Part shown: piece after piece, positions 8,892-17,249 of the stretch
How the letters are laid out: every line of letters begins with the position of its first letter
How positions within the stretch are numbered: the first letter of the stretch is position 1
NCBI RefSeq assembly: GCF_011390835.1
Contig: NZ_JAABRQ010000001.1
Span: 248,001 to 312,000, forward strand
Direction: 5' to 3'
Length of the DNA: 64,000 nucleotides
DNA from: Hydrogenophaga sp.
Lineage (GTDB): Bacteria; Pseudomonadota; Gammaproteobacteria; Burkholderiales; Burkholderiaceae_C
Position numbers and translations under genes: made by a program
The notes under the pieces: generated by a model
The model's input: only the letters and a program-made list of their open reading frames with translations
Databases searched by the model: none
What the model was told of the DNA's origin: nothing

Positions 8892-9717
8892 GGGCCTGTT
8901 AACACAATCGAAGACCATCGGCGACGAGCACGAAGCTGATGAAGCCCAGGAACATCAGGTCGAGTTTCTCGAACCGCGAGAAGATGCGGCGATAGCCCTT
9001 GAGTCGACGGAACAAGCGCTCGACCTCGTTGCGACGCTTGTACATCTCGCGGTCGTATTCCCAAGGCTCAATCCGCGTCTTCATTGGCGGAACTACCGGA
9101 ATGAAACCAAGATCGAGTGCAAGTTGCCGTGTCTCGTTGCCTTCGTAGGCACGGTCCATCAACAAATGCACCGGCCTGCTGGGCGGCCCAAGACTGCTGA
9201 GCAGGCGGCGGCCTTCAGGCGCGTCGTGCGCTTGTCCAGGCGATAGGCAGAACGTCACGGCCGTTCGAGCATCCGCGGCAACCATATGAATCTTGGTGTT
9301 CCATCCACCGCGGGACTTGCCGATGGACTGTGGGCCGTTGTTTTTAGTGCCCCCGTGCCGTCGGGATGGACCTTGATGCTGGTGGAGTCCAGCGAGACCG
9401 CTTCGATCTTGATACGCACGACCTGTGCACGCTGCAACTCCTCGAACATGCGATCAAGAACGCCGGCTTTGGTCCAGCGGTTCATACGCGTGTAAATCGT
9501 GTGCCAGTTGCCGAAGCGTTTGGGCAGTCCGCGCCACTTGCAGCCATGCTCGGCCACATAGAGGATCGCATTGACCACCTGCAGGTTGCTCAGGCTGACG
9601 TTGCCACGTTGCCTGGGCAGGCAGTGCTCAATGGTGGCGAATTGTGCGGGTGTGATCTCCATGCCCGAGATTATCCAAAGCAATCACCATGATTGCTATT
9701 AGTGTTAACACGCCCTA
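8890..9717 (-). mobile_element. IS5-family insertion sequence (IS427-group-like)
   Basis: The element is about 824 bp between TA dinucleotides (8890-8891 and 9716-9717), a likely 2-bp target duplication. Terminal inverted repeats are AGGGCCTGTTAACAC (8891-8905) and the reverse complement of 9702-9716 (AGGGCGTGTTAACAC), 14 of 15 matching. Outer bases read CTAG on both sides. Length, TA target and a two-frame transposase fit the IS427 group of IS5. Both ends and the catalytic residues are intact, so it may be active. Confidence 0.88.
8899..9662 (-). CDS. IS5-family DDE transposase, two frames joined by -1 frameshift
   Basis: The first frame (9662 to 9255) has the N-terminal domain with CKWRGLPKRFGNWHTIYTR and the first catalytic Asp in SLDSTSIKVHPDG. 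The second frame (9285 to 8899) has the second Asp in LLMDRAYEG and the Glu in KRRNEVERLFRRLKG. Joining at the A-run of GCACTAAAAACAAC (about 9339-9352, minus strand) by a -1 slip restores the expected NNGPQSIGKSRGGWNTKIHMVAADA. This resembles the programmed frameshift of IS427-group elements. An upstream TTG at 9683 is disfavoured against the ATG at 9662. Confidence 0.85.
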
Positions 9718-9811
9718 GTAAAAGCGGCTGGAGAAAGGCGGCTATGGCCAGTGAGACCATGCTCATCAAGGGTCAGTCTGCCAAGCGCGGCTGGCGGTGT
9801 GGGAGCCCAGC

Positions 9812-10534
9812 TCAGTGCTCGCGCAACCGGGTGCGCAGGCGGGCGATGGACTGACTGTGCAGCTGGCAGATGCGCGACTCTGTCACGCCTAGCACCGCCG
9901 CAATCTCTTTCAGATTCATGTCGTGTTCGTAATACATGCTCATGATCTGCTGTTCGCGCTCGGGCAGCAGCTTGATGGCGGCCACCAGTGCGGTGCGCAT
10001 GCGATGGTCTTGCAGCACGGCTGAAGGCTCGGCATCGCTCTCACCCAGGTTGCGATCGAGAAATCCGTCATCGTCGTCACCGTGACCACTGATGTCTTCC
10101 AGGTAGACCAGCTGGGTACCGCGCACCTTGGCCAGCAGATGCTGGTAGTCGGCCAGCTCCAGACCCAGCTCCTTGGCAATCTCGGACTCCTTGGGTGCGC
10201 GGTGCAGCTTTTGCTGCAGGCTGTGCACCGCTTTTTCAATGTCTTTCTGGCTCTTGCGCGAGCCGCGCGACATCCAGTCGCCTTCGCGAAGCTCGTCGAT
10301 CATGGCGCCCCGGATGCGCTGACTGGCGAAGGTTTCGAACTGCACGCCCTGTGAGGGCTCGAAACGCGAGATGGCTTCGGTGAGCCCGATCATGCCGACC
10401 TGGATCAGGTCGTCGACTTCGACGCTGGGCGGCAGCTTGGCGATCATGTGGTGGGCCAGCCGGCGCACCAGCGGGGTGTATTGGCGCAACTGGTCGTCCC
10501 GGTTCAAGGTGCCTTTGGCGGTGTACATGGTCAT
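9812..10534 (-). CDS. fliA: RNA polymerase sigma-28 factor FliA
   Basis: FliA directs RNA polymerase to late flagellar and chemotaxis promoters and is the target of FlgM. The start at 10534 (MTMYTAKGTL) overlaps the flhG stop as TGATG, implying translational coupling; a far longer open frame extends upstream but is only the flhG shadow. The 240-residue product has region 2 (PLVRRLAHHMIAKLPPSVEVDDLIQVGMIGL-type, with VDDLIQVG and QRIRGAMIDELR). Region 4 has LPEREQQIMSMYY and the helix-turn-helix LKEIAAVLGVTESRICQLHSQ. It ends the minus-strand flh operon. Confidence 0.97.
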   Translation of the reverse strand: MTMYTAKGTLNRDDQLRQYTPLVRRLAHHMIAKLPPSVEVDDLIQVGMIGLTEAISRFEPSQGVQFETFASQRIRGAMIDELREGDWMSRGSRKSQKDIEKAVHSLQQKLHRAPKESEIAKELGLELADYQHLLAKVRGTQLVYLEDISGHGDDDDGFLDRNLGESDAEPSAVLQDHRMRTALVAAIKLLPEREQQIMSMYYEHDMNLKEIAAVLGVTESRICQLHSQSIARLRTRLREH

Positions 10535-11304
10535 CAGTTCCAAAGCGAAGGGGCGATCGGGTTGGGGCGGGGCCAGGCACTGGCCGGCCGGCTGGCGGGT
10601 GGCGTGAGGGCACAGACCTGCGCGCGCTGGCCCCAGGTATCCACGGTCCAGACGTCCAGGGTCAGGCCCAGGTGGCGCTGGGCACAGGCAGTCACCGAAT
10701 GCACCGCTGACGGCGGCGTGGCCTCCGGGCCATCGGCAAGCGGTGCCAGCACCGGCTGCACGCCGCTCTGGTGCAGCTGTTTGACAGCGCTGTAGGCGTC
10801 GAGCGTGGCCTGCGACTGATCGATCACAGGCACCATCACCCGGGCACCCAGACCAGCAAAAAGGTTGGCGTGCACCGCAGCCGAGGCCAGCACGAGCACG
10901 CACACCCCGGGTGCAAAAGGCGCGGCCAGGCGAGAGAGGGCTACCCCAGCACCGGCCAGACGCGCGGTTTGCATCAGTGCCTGCAGACCAAGCGCGCTGG
11001 GCATCACCAGCCATTCCTGTCCGTAGGGTGCCTGCTCCAGACCGGTGATATCGGGGTTTTGCAGCACTTGCAGCAAGCCAAGATGGGCACCCGGTGAAGG
11101 CTGTCGGCTGGGCTGCTCGTTGGCACTGCCATCCGCAATCACCACCATCTGCCCCAGCGCCGTGAGGTGGGCTGCCAGGGTGCAAAGCAGTTCATAGGTC
11201 TGGGCGGGCTGGCTCAGGCTGGCCACCGGAATCACGCGCACGTCAGGTGCGGGCAGCTGACGCGCCCGAAGACCGGCAGCTTGGTCGTGACCGAACTCAA
11301 ACAT
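10534..11304 (-). CDS. flhG: FlhG-position protein lacking the P-loop
   Basis: This gene sits exactly where the MinD-like ATPase FlhG/FleN lies, between flhF (8-bp overlap) and fliA (TGATG overlap). The start at 11304 gives 256 residues beginning MFEFGHDQAAGLRARQ, which keeps the DQAxxLR motif that stimulates FlhF GTPase in characterised FlhG proteins. The following segment VRVIPVASLSQPAQTYELL stands where FlhG has the deviant Walker A motif KGGxGKT; the Lys/Gly/Thr residues are missing. A MinD-type Walker B is also not evident. It is probably a non-ATPase FlhF partner. Confidence 0.7.
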   Translation of the reverse strand: MFEFGHDQAAGLRARQLPAPDVRVIPVASLSQPAQTYELLCTLAAHLTALGQMVVIADGSANEQPSRQPSPGAHLGLLQVLQNPDITGLEQAPYGQEWLVMPSALGLQALMQTARLAGAGVALSRLAAPFAPGVCVLVLASAAVHANLFAGLGARVMVPVIDQSQATLDAYSAVKQLHQSGVQPVLAPLADGPEATPPSAVHSVTACAQRHLGLTLDVWTVDTWGQRAQVCALTPPASRPASAWPRPNPIAPSLWN

Positions 11305-12802
11305 GCGCCGACCCCAGTTCGATGCCGCGGGTGGAGGCCTGCGAGAAGTAGAAACCCATGTCAGCCGACAGGGGGTCGTAGGCGGATTTGCCGTCGGTGC
11401 CCATGGACATGCGCACCAGCACGCTGGCGTCACCGTGCTGCCAGTCTTCTGGTACGCGCTGACCATTGGCCACGCCCCGCAGCGGCACCTGGTGCCGGAT
11501 CAGCGCGTCCAGCGCCGGGCCAAGCTTGACCGCTTCGTCCACCTTGGAGAGCACCACGCCGTGCAGCGAGGCGGTCTTGAAGGCGGCGAACACGTCGTCG
11601 AGCGTGTCGCCATGGGCACCCGCGTTGACCACCAGCACCTTCTTGACCTTGGGCACATCCAACACATCCAGCATGTCCTGGATGCGCTGATCCCGCTGAC
11701 CCAGGCCAGCGGTGTCGATGATGACCATGCGCTTGCTGGCCAGCAGGTTGAGCAAGTCCTTGAGCGCAGCGCGATCCTGGGCCTGATGGGCTACCACACC
11801 GAGCATGCGACCATAGGCGCGCAGCTGTTCGTAGCCCGAAACACGGTAGCTGTCGAGTGTGATCAGACCCACGCTGCTGGCGCCGAACTTCTGCACGCAC
11901 TGGGCGGCCAGCTTGGCAGCGGTGGTGGTCTTTCCCACGCCGGTGGCACCAATCAGCGCCACCACCCCGCCCTCCTCACACAGGCCAGCGCCGGGCGCAG
12001 CCACCTTGAGGTTGCGGGTGATCACATCGCTGAGCCAGCGCATGGCTTCCGAGGCGTTGCTCTCGGCAGGAATGCGCTCCAGCACGGCGCGCGACATCGA
12101 CGGGGAGTAGCCCGCGCGAATCATCTTGAGCATGAGCTGCGACTGGATCGGGTTCTGTTTCGACGAGCCCAGCCAGGCCAGGGTGTTGAAGCGTTCTTCG
12201 ATCATTTCCTTGAGCGCGGACAGCTCTACCGCCACCTGACTGTCACCGCTGCTGCGATCGTGCGCTGGCGGCATGGAGTCTTCCCAGCTTGGCTGGACCA
12301 CCGGACGGGTTCGGATCGGCGCCGGCATGGGCGACACCATCCGCGCAGCAGGCGCATTGACGCGCTGCACGGGCACCTGAATGGGCTCGGCGCGGGCCGC
12401 TGCTCGGCGCGGTGCTGATGGCGCCTCGGGCTCGGTCAGCTCCGGCTGCTCCGTGGGGCCAGCGTCCTGGGCCGCCTGGCCGCGGCGCTTGCGAAGCATG
12501 CGCTCACGCACGTACTCCTGAAACGACAGCGTGCTCATGGCCAGGGCCTCCGTATCGGCCTCGACCGAGGTCGTCTCAGGCTCTGCAGCCGGCGCACGGC
12601 GGGTGCGGATCGGCTCGGGAGCTCGGGTGGCCGGCTGGGGGGTGGTGGCCAGGTTGGCCAGGCTTTCCTCGGCCGCCGCCATGACTTCAAAGCCATTGCC
12701 GGTCGATCGTGTCGAAAGGATGACCGCGCTCTCGCCAAAGGCGTTGCGCGCCTTGGCCATGGCTTCGCGGGAAGTGGGAGCGGTGAAGCGCTGGATGTTC
12801 AT
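11297..12802 (-). CDS. flhF: SRP-type GTPase FlhF
   Basis: FlhF is an SRP/SR-like GTPase that sets the polar site and number of flagella. The 501-residue product has an N-terminal basic B domain (MNIQRFTAPTSREAMAKAR), a long proline-rich linker, and the NG domain. The G1 P-loop GATGVGKTTT is near residues 295-304, with DTAGLGQRDQR (G3) and SKVDEAVKLG (G4) following. It overlaps flhA by 4 bp (ATGA) and flhG by 8 bp. The presence of FlhF together with flhDC suggests polar or subpolar flagellation, which is inference. Confidence 0.95.
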   Translation of the reverse strand: MNIQRFTAPTSREAMAKARNAFGESAVILSTRSTGNGFEVMAAAEESLANLATTPQPATRAPEPIRTRRAPAAEPETTSVEADTEALAMSTLSFQEYVRERMLRKRRGQAAQDAGPTEQPELTEPEAPSAPRRAAARAEPIQVPVQRVNAPAARMVSPMPAPIRTRPVVQPSWEDSMPPAHDRSSGDSQVAVELSALKEMIEERFNTLAWLGSSKQNPIQSQLMLKMIRAGYSPSMSRAVLERIPAESNASEAMRWLSDVITRNLKVAAPGAGLCEEGGVVALIGATGVGKTTTAAKLAAQCVQKFGASSVGLITLDSYRVSGYEQLRAYGRMLGVVAHQAQDRAALKDLLNLLASKRMVIIDTAGLGQRDQRIQDMLDVLDVPKVKKVLVVNAGAHGDTLDDVFAAFKTASLHGVVLSKVDEAVKLGPALDALIRHQVPLRGVANGQRVPEDWQHGDASVLVRMSMGTDGKSAYDPLSADMGFYFSQASTRGIELGSAHV

Positions 12803-14877
12803 GATGCGAGTTCTCCAAGGATCGGGCCGATGCGGATAAGGTGGGTGTCAGGAATCTCGCTGTGCGCGAGCACCTGCAGTCGCGGCGCTCCGCGGCGCAG
12901 CAGGCGCGCCATGGCGTTGCGGATGGCGTCCGGCACCAGCAGGCAGGCAGGGACACCCTTTTCTTCCTGGCTGTTGGCGATGTCGGTGGCAGACTTGCTC
13001 AGCATCTCGGCCACGCCGGGGTCGAGCGCGCCATTGCCATTGCCGCTGAGGGCCTGCATCAGCAGGCGCTCCAGGCCGGGTTCAATGGCGATCACCTCGA
13101 GCTCTTTGACCGGGCCGTATATCTGCTGCACGATGGCCGGCGCCAGCGCCATGCGGACTCGACGGGCCAGCTCGACCGGCTCGGTGGTGGCGGTGGCGTG
13201 CTCGGCAATGGCTTCGATGATGGTGCGGATGTCGCGCACGTGCACCGACTCTTCCAGCAGCAGCTGCAGCACTTTCTGGAACGCGGCGATAGAGATCATC
13301 TTGGGCACGACTTCTTCGATCAGCTTGGGGGCCAGGCGGGTCACGTGTTCGACCAGATCCTGGGTCTCCGTCCGGCTCAGCAACCTGGCTGCCTGGACTT
13401 GCATCAAGTGTGAAAGATGGGTCGCCAGCACGGTCTCGGAATCAACCACCGTGAAACCGGCCATTTGCGCGTTTTCCCGCTGCTTGTCCTCGATCCAGAA
13501 TGCCGGCAGCCCAAACGCGGGGTCGGTGGTGGGGGTGCCGATCAGGGGTGTGCCGATGCCGCTGGGGTTGATGGCCAGGTGCATGCCGGGGAAAACCTCG
13601 CCTTCGCCCACCACCACGCCGCGCAGCGTGATGCGGTAGCCGCTGGGGCGCAGCTCCAGGTTGTCGCGCACATGCACCGCCGGCGGCAGGAAGCCCACCT
13701 CCTGCGCGAACTTCTTGCGAACACCCTTGATGCGGGTGAGCAGGTCACCCTGACGCTCTTTGTCCACCATGGCGATCAGGCGGTAGCCCAGCTCCAAACC
13801 CAGCAAATCGACGGGCTGCAGGTCGTCCCAGCTGGCCTCGCCATCGTTGACCGGCGCCGGCGCCTCAGGCTCCGCCACCGGCCGGTTCTCCTGGCTCATG
13901 CGCCACCAGGCCAGCGCACCGATGATGGCGGCAAACACCAGGAACACCGCATGCGGCATACCCGGCACCACACCCAGCAGGAACAGCACCGCAGCCGTGA
14001 TGCCCAACACCCGGCTGGAGAGAAACATCTGCTCCATCACCTGGCCACCCAGGTCAGCGTCTTTGCCGACCCGCGAGACCACCATGGCGGCAGCCACCGA
14101 GATCAGCAGACCCGGAATCTGGGCCACCAGCGCATCACCCACCGCGAGCAGGATGTAGCTGTCGGCCGCCTCACCGGCCGACAGGCCGTGCTGCATCATG
14201 CCAATGGAGAAGCCGCCAATGATGTTGATGATGAGGATGAGGATGCCGGCGATGGCGTCACCGCGCACGAATTTCGAGGCGCCGTCCATGGAGCCAAAGA
14301 ATTCGGCCTCTTCACCCACTTCAGCGCGCCGGCGCTTGGCCTCTTTCTCGTCGATCAGACCGGCATTGAGGTCTGCGTCGATGGCCATCTGCTTGCCCGG
14401 CATGGCGTCCAGGGTGAAGCGCGCCGAGACCTCAGCAATGCGCTCTGAGCCCTTGGTGATCACCACAAAGTTGATCACCACCAGGATGGCAAACACGATG
14501 AAGCCCACCGCGAAGTTGCCGCCGATGAGGAAACTGCCAAAGGCTTCGATCACCGCGCCGGCGGCCCCCGGGCCGGTGTGGCCTTCGAGCAGCACCACCC
14601 GGGTGGAGGCCACGTTGAGCGAGAGCCGCAGCAAGGTGGTGAGCAGGAGCACGGTGGGAAACACCGAGAAGTCCAGCGGACGACGCATGTAGGCCGCCAC
14701 CAGCATCACCACCAGCGCGAGCGCGATGTTCAGGGTGAAGAAGGTATCGAGCATCCAGGGTGCCAGCGGCAGCACCATCATGGAGATCACGGTCACCATC
14801 AGCATGGGCGCGGCCAGGCCGCTGGTCCAGGCAGCGTTGCGCTGCATCCATTGCTGCAGAGGCATCAGAGCGTTCAT
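12799..14877 (-). CDS. flhA: Flagellar type III export gate protein FlhA
   Basis: FlhA is the largest export-gate component, with a proton-driven membrane domain and a cytosolic nonameric ring that docks chaperone-substrate complexes. The 692-residue product has about eight N-terminal membrane segments and the FHIPEP loop (SERIAEVSARFTLDAMPGKQMAID). The C-terminal cytoplasmic domain ends with LVPDAIRNAMARLLRRGAP-type sequence. It overlaps flhB and flhF by 4 bp each, so the three are translationally coupled. Confidence 0.97.
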   Translation of the reverse strand: MNALMPLQQWMQRNAAWTSGLAAPMLMVTVISMMVLPLAPWMLDTFFTLNIALALVVMLVAAYMRRPLDFSVFPTVLLLTTLLRLSLNVASTRVVLLEGHTGPGAAGAVIEAFGSFLIGGNFAVGFIVFAILVVINFVVITKGSERIAEVSARFTLDAMPGKQMAIDADLNAGLIDEKEAKRRRAEVGEEAEFFGSMDGASKFVRGDAIAGILILIINIIGGFSIGMMQHGLSAGEAADSYILLAVGDALVAQIPGLLISVAAAMVVSRVGKDADLGGQVMEQMFLSSRVLGITAAVLFLLGVVPGMPHAVFLVFAAIIGALAWWRMSQENRPVAEPEAPAPVNDGEASWDDLQPVDLLGLELGYRLIAMVDKERQGDLLTRIKGVRKKFAQEVGFLPPAVHVRDNLELRPSGYRITLRGVVVGEGEVFPGMHLAINPSGIGTPLIGTPTTDPAFGLPAFWIEDKQRENAQMAGFTVVDSETVLATHLSHLMQVQAARLLSRTETQDLVEHVTRLAPKLIEEVVPKMISIAAFQKVLQLLLEESVHVRDIRTIIEAIAEHATATTEPVELARRVRMALAPAIVQQIYGPVKELEVIAIEPGLERLLMQALSGNGNGALDPGVAEMLSKSATDIANSQEEKGVPACLLVPDAIRNAMARLLRRGAPRLQVLAHSEIPDTHLIRIGPILGELAS

Positions 14878-16019
14878 GGGGCGGACTTTCCAAAGTGCGG
14901 ATCAAGCTCAGGCGGCACCTCAGGCACTGGCATCACGCCGGGCGCGACACCCTGGCCCTTGAGCGCGGCCTTGAGCTGGTAAACATAGGCCAGCACTTGC
15001 GCCACGGCGGTGTACAGGGCGGCAGGAATCTCGCTGTCGATTTCAGCGTGGGCGTAGAGCGCACGCGCAAGCATGGGCGACTGCAGCACCGGTACATCGC
15101 TGGCCTTGGCCACATCGCGAATGCGCAGCGCCATCAGGTCGGCGCCCTTGGCAATCACTCGCGGTGCATTCATGGTGGCGTCGTCGTAGCGGATGGCCAC
15201 CGCGTAGTGGGTGGGGTTCATCACCACCAGATCGGCGCGCGGCACAGCATTGACGCTGTTGCGCTGGGCCAGTTCGCGCTGGCGGGCTCGCCGCTTGCTC
15301 TTGATGAAGGGGTCTCCCTCGGCCTCTTTGTGTTCGCGCTTGACCTCTTCAAGTGACATCTTCAGCTGGCTGGCATGCAGATACTTCTGCAAAGGCACGT
15401 CGATCACCGCAAAAAGCAAGACCACCACCAGCAGCAGGGTGGCGCCGCTGGTGATCCAGCCGCCGAGCTGACCGAGCGCGCCTTCCAGCGGCATCATGAG
15501 CAGCGTGCTGAAGGGGGCCACATGCGCGCCCAGGAACTGCCAGGCCACGACGCCGATCACCGCTGTGATGAAGGCGAGTTTGGCGGTGTCCGTCAGCTGC
15601 TTCTTGGAGAACAGCCGGCCAATGCCCGCCAAAGGGCTGAGGCGGGTGATGTCAGGCGTGATTGGCTTGGCGCTCAGGGCGTAGCCTCCCGAGGCCACGA
15701 TGGCACCCAGCGCGATCGCCAGCACGAGCAAGCCCAGTGGCAGCACCAGCAGCAGGCCGCGCACCGACCCGTCAGACAGACGCTCCAGCATCTGCTGCGG
15801 TTTCAGGAGGGTAGTGCTGTCAAACAGCAGCTGCGCGCGCAGCGCCGTGCGCAAGGTTTCGAAACCCGTCGGCAGCAGGGCGACCAGGGCGAACGATCCG
15901 CCACCCAGCACCGCCAGGTTGGACAGGTCCTTGGAATGCGGCACCTGTCCATCGCTGCGCGCCTTCTTCAGGCGCTGCGCTGTGGCGGGTAGGTTTTTGT
16001 CCTGACTGGAGGATTCCAT
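14874..16019 (-). CDS. flhB: Flagellar export switch protein FlhB
   Basis: FlhB is the export-gate protein whose autocleavage switches secretion from rod/hook to filament substrates. The 381-residue product has four membrane segments and a cytoplasmic domain with the self-cleaving NPTH motif (VVMNPTHYAVAIRY). The linker KMSLEEVKREHKEAEGDP is diagnostic. Its start MESSSQDKNLPATAQRLKKAR is canonical. The downstream overlap with flhA is ATGA. A possible FlhDC half-site lies about 50 bp upstream. Confidence 0.97.
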   Translation of the reverse strand: MESSSQDKNLPATAQRLKKARSDGQVPHSKDLSNLAVLGGGSFALVALLPTGFETLRTALRAQLLFDSTTLLKPQQMLERLSDGSVRGLLLVLPLGLLVLAIALGAIVASGGYALSAKPITPDITRLSPLAGIGRLFSKKQLTDTAKLAFITAVIGVVAWQFLGAHVAPFSTLLMMPLEGALGQLGGWITSGATLLLVVVLLFAVIDVPLQKYLHASQLKMSLEEVKREHKEAEGDPFIKSKRRARQRELAQRNSVNAVPRADLVVMNPTHYAVAIRYDDATMNAPRVIAKGADLMALRIRDVAKASDVPVLQSPMLARALYAHAEIDSEIPAALYTAVAQVLAYVYQLKAALKGQGVAPGVMPVPEVPPELDPHFGKSAP

Positions 16020-16067
16020 GGCACGGGCTCATCGGTGGGATGAGCCAGATTGTGGAAGTCAGGTCGG

Positions 16068-16087
16068 AAAACTAAAGGGCAATAAGC
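16068..16087 (-). promoter_or_regulatory. Possible FlhDC half-site upstream of flhB
   Basis: On the minus strand this reads GGCTTATTGCCCTTTAGTTT, very close to the 4865-4882 sequence in the flgB-flgA region. It begins about 49 bp before the flhB start. FlhDC control of flhBA is known in enterics; binding here is inference. Confidence 0.3.
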
Positions 16088-16175
16088 CGTGGCGGAACCG
16101 CGCTTTTCAGGGGCTCTGAAACGACCCAGCTGTCAAGGGTCCCCGTCGGCACGTCGCCGCGAGGATCAGAACCGC

Positions 16176-16787
16176 TCAGAAACCCAGGCTGGCCAGCAGA
16201 TCGTCCACCTGTGCCTGGTTCGTTACCACGTCGGTGCGGCCCTCGGGGGCGACAACCGGACCCTGGAGGCTCAGGACATGATCTTGTCCTGGCTTGCCCT
16301 GCGGCGCCGATTCCAGCAGCAGCGCCAACAGCTGCTCTTCGATTGTGGCGGCCAGCCCCACCACGCGAGCGATCACCTGGCCTGTGAGGTCATGAAAGTC
16401 TTGCGCCATCATGATTTCCGTCAGCCGCTCATCATTGCGCCCGCTGGCCGCCAGGATGGCCTGCGCGCCTTCGAGCAGCTCCGGCATGGCCTTGGCCAGA
16501 CCGGGCACCCGGGCGATGGTGTCGTGCAGCATGCGCGCCTGCCCGGTGATCGTCTCCTGGTCGGTCTTCGCTGCATCCACGTGGTTGAGCACCTTGTCGG
16601 CTGCTTCTCCCGTCAGCCGGGCAATGTACTGCAGCCGGCTGCGGGCATCAGGCAGCTCCTCGACAGCGCCCTGCAGTTTGGGGGTGTAGCCCAGCTCGTT
16701 GAGGGCCGTGTGAAGCTGGCGAGTGATGCCGCCGAGCTTGTTGAAGATCTCTGAACTTGGTGGGCTGGGTGGGGTTTGATCGCTCAT
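16176..16787 (-). CDS. cheZ: Chemotaxis CheY-P phosphatase CheZ
   Basis: CheZ dephosphorylates CheY-P. The start at 16787 (MSDQTPPSPP) is chosen because a GGAG sits at good spacing, overlapping an alternative ATG five codons upstream. The 203-residue product forms the long helical hairpin; the active-site motif QDFHDLTGQVIARV puts the catalytic Asp at residue 133 and Gln at 137. The C-terminal QAQVDDLLASLGF is the CheY-binding tail. It lies directly after cheY and far from cheA (40 kb in the window). Confidence 0.96.
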   Translation of the reverse strand: MSDQTPPSPPSSEIFNKLGGITRQLHTALNELGYTPKLQGAVEELPDARSRLQYIARLTGEAADKVLNHVDAAKTDQETITGQARMLHDTIARVPGLAKAMPELLEGAQAILAASGRNDERLTEIMMAQDFHDLTGQVIARVVGLAATIEEQLLALLLESAPQGKPGQDHVLSLQGPVVAPEGRTDVVTNQAQVDDLLASLGF

Positions 16788-16811
16788 GGCCAAAGGCTCC
16801 ATTTGTGAGGC

Positions 16812-17198
16812 TCAGATGCCCAGCTTCTTGAAAATGTTGGCCATCTTTTCTTCCAGCGTCGCCTTGGTGAACGGCTTGACGATGTAGCCAGCGGCACCGC
16901 CTTGCGCCGCCATCACGATGTCCTCCTTGCGCGCTTCAGCCGTGACCATGAGCACGGGCAGGTGCTTGAGCTTCTCGTCCTTCTTGATCTCGGTCAGCAA
17001 CTCGAAGCCGTTCATGTTGGGCATGTTGATGTCGCTGACGACGAAGTTGAAATTGCCGTTGCGCAGTTTGGTCAGGGCAATGGCACCATCCTCGGCCTCA
17101 TCGGCATCGGCGTGCCCGATTTCCTTGAGCAGGTTGCGCACGATGCGCCGCATGGTTGAAAAGTCGTCAACGATCAGAAATTTCATTGGCGTGGACAT
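16812..17198 (-). CDS. cheY: Chemotaxis response regulator CheY
   Basis: This is the single-domain receiver that, when phosphorylated by CheA, binds FliM/FliN at the switch. The 128-residue product starts [18 protein letters not shown], with the acidic pair DD, phospho-acceptor Asp in [12 protein letters not shown], Thr in LMVTAEA and Lys in YIVKPFT. The sequence is close to canonical CheY. It precedes cheZ and follows motB, so it is likely to be expressed with the stator genes. Confidence 0.97.
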   Translation of the reverse strand: MSTPMKFLIVDDFSTMRRIVRNLLKEIGHADADEAEDGAIALTKLRNGNFNFVVSDINMPNMNGFELLTEIKKDEKLKHLPVLMVTAEARKEDIVMAAQGGAAGYIVKPFTKATLEEKMANIFKKLGI

Positions 17199-17249
17199 GA
17201 AGGCCTCCGGAGAGCGGGGATGAAAAAGAATGGAAAAAAGGCGGATGAA

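Noticed and set aside
10535-11185. N-terminal extension of fliA to 457 residues
   Set aside because: The extension lies in the flhG shadow. FliA homologues start near MYTAKG, and a TGATG overlap marks the real start at 10534.
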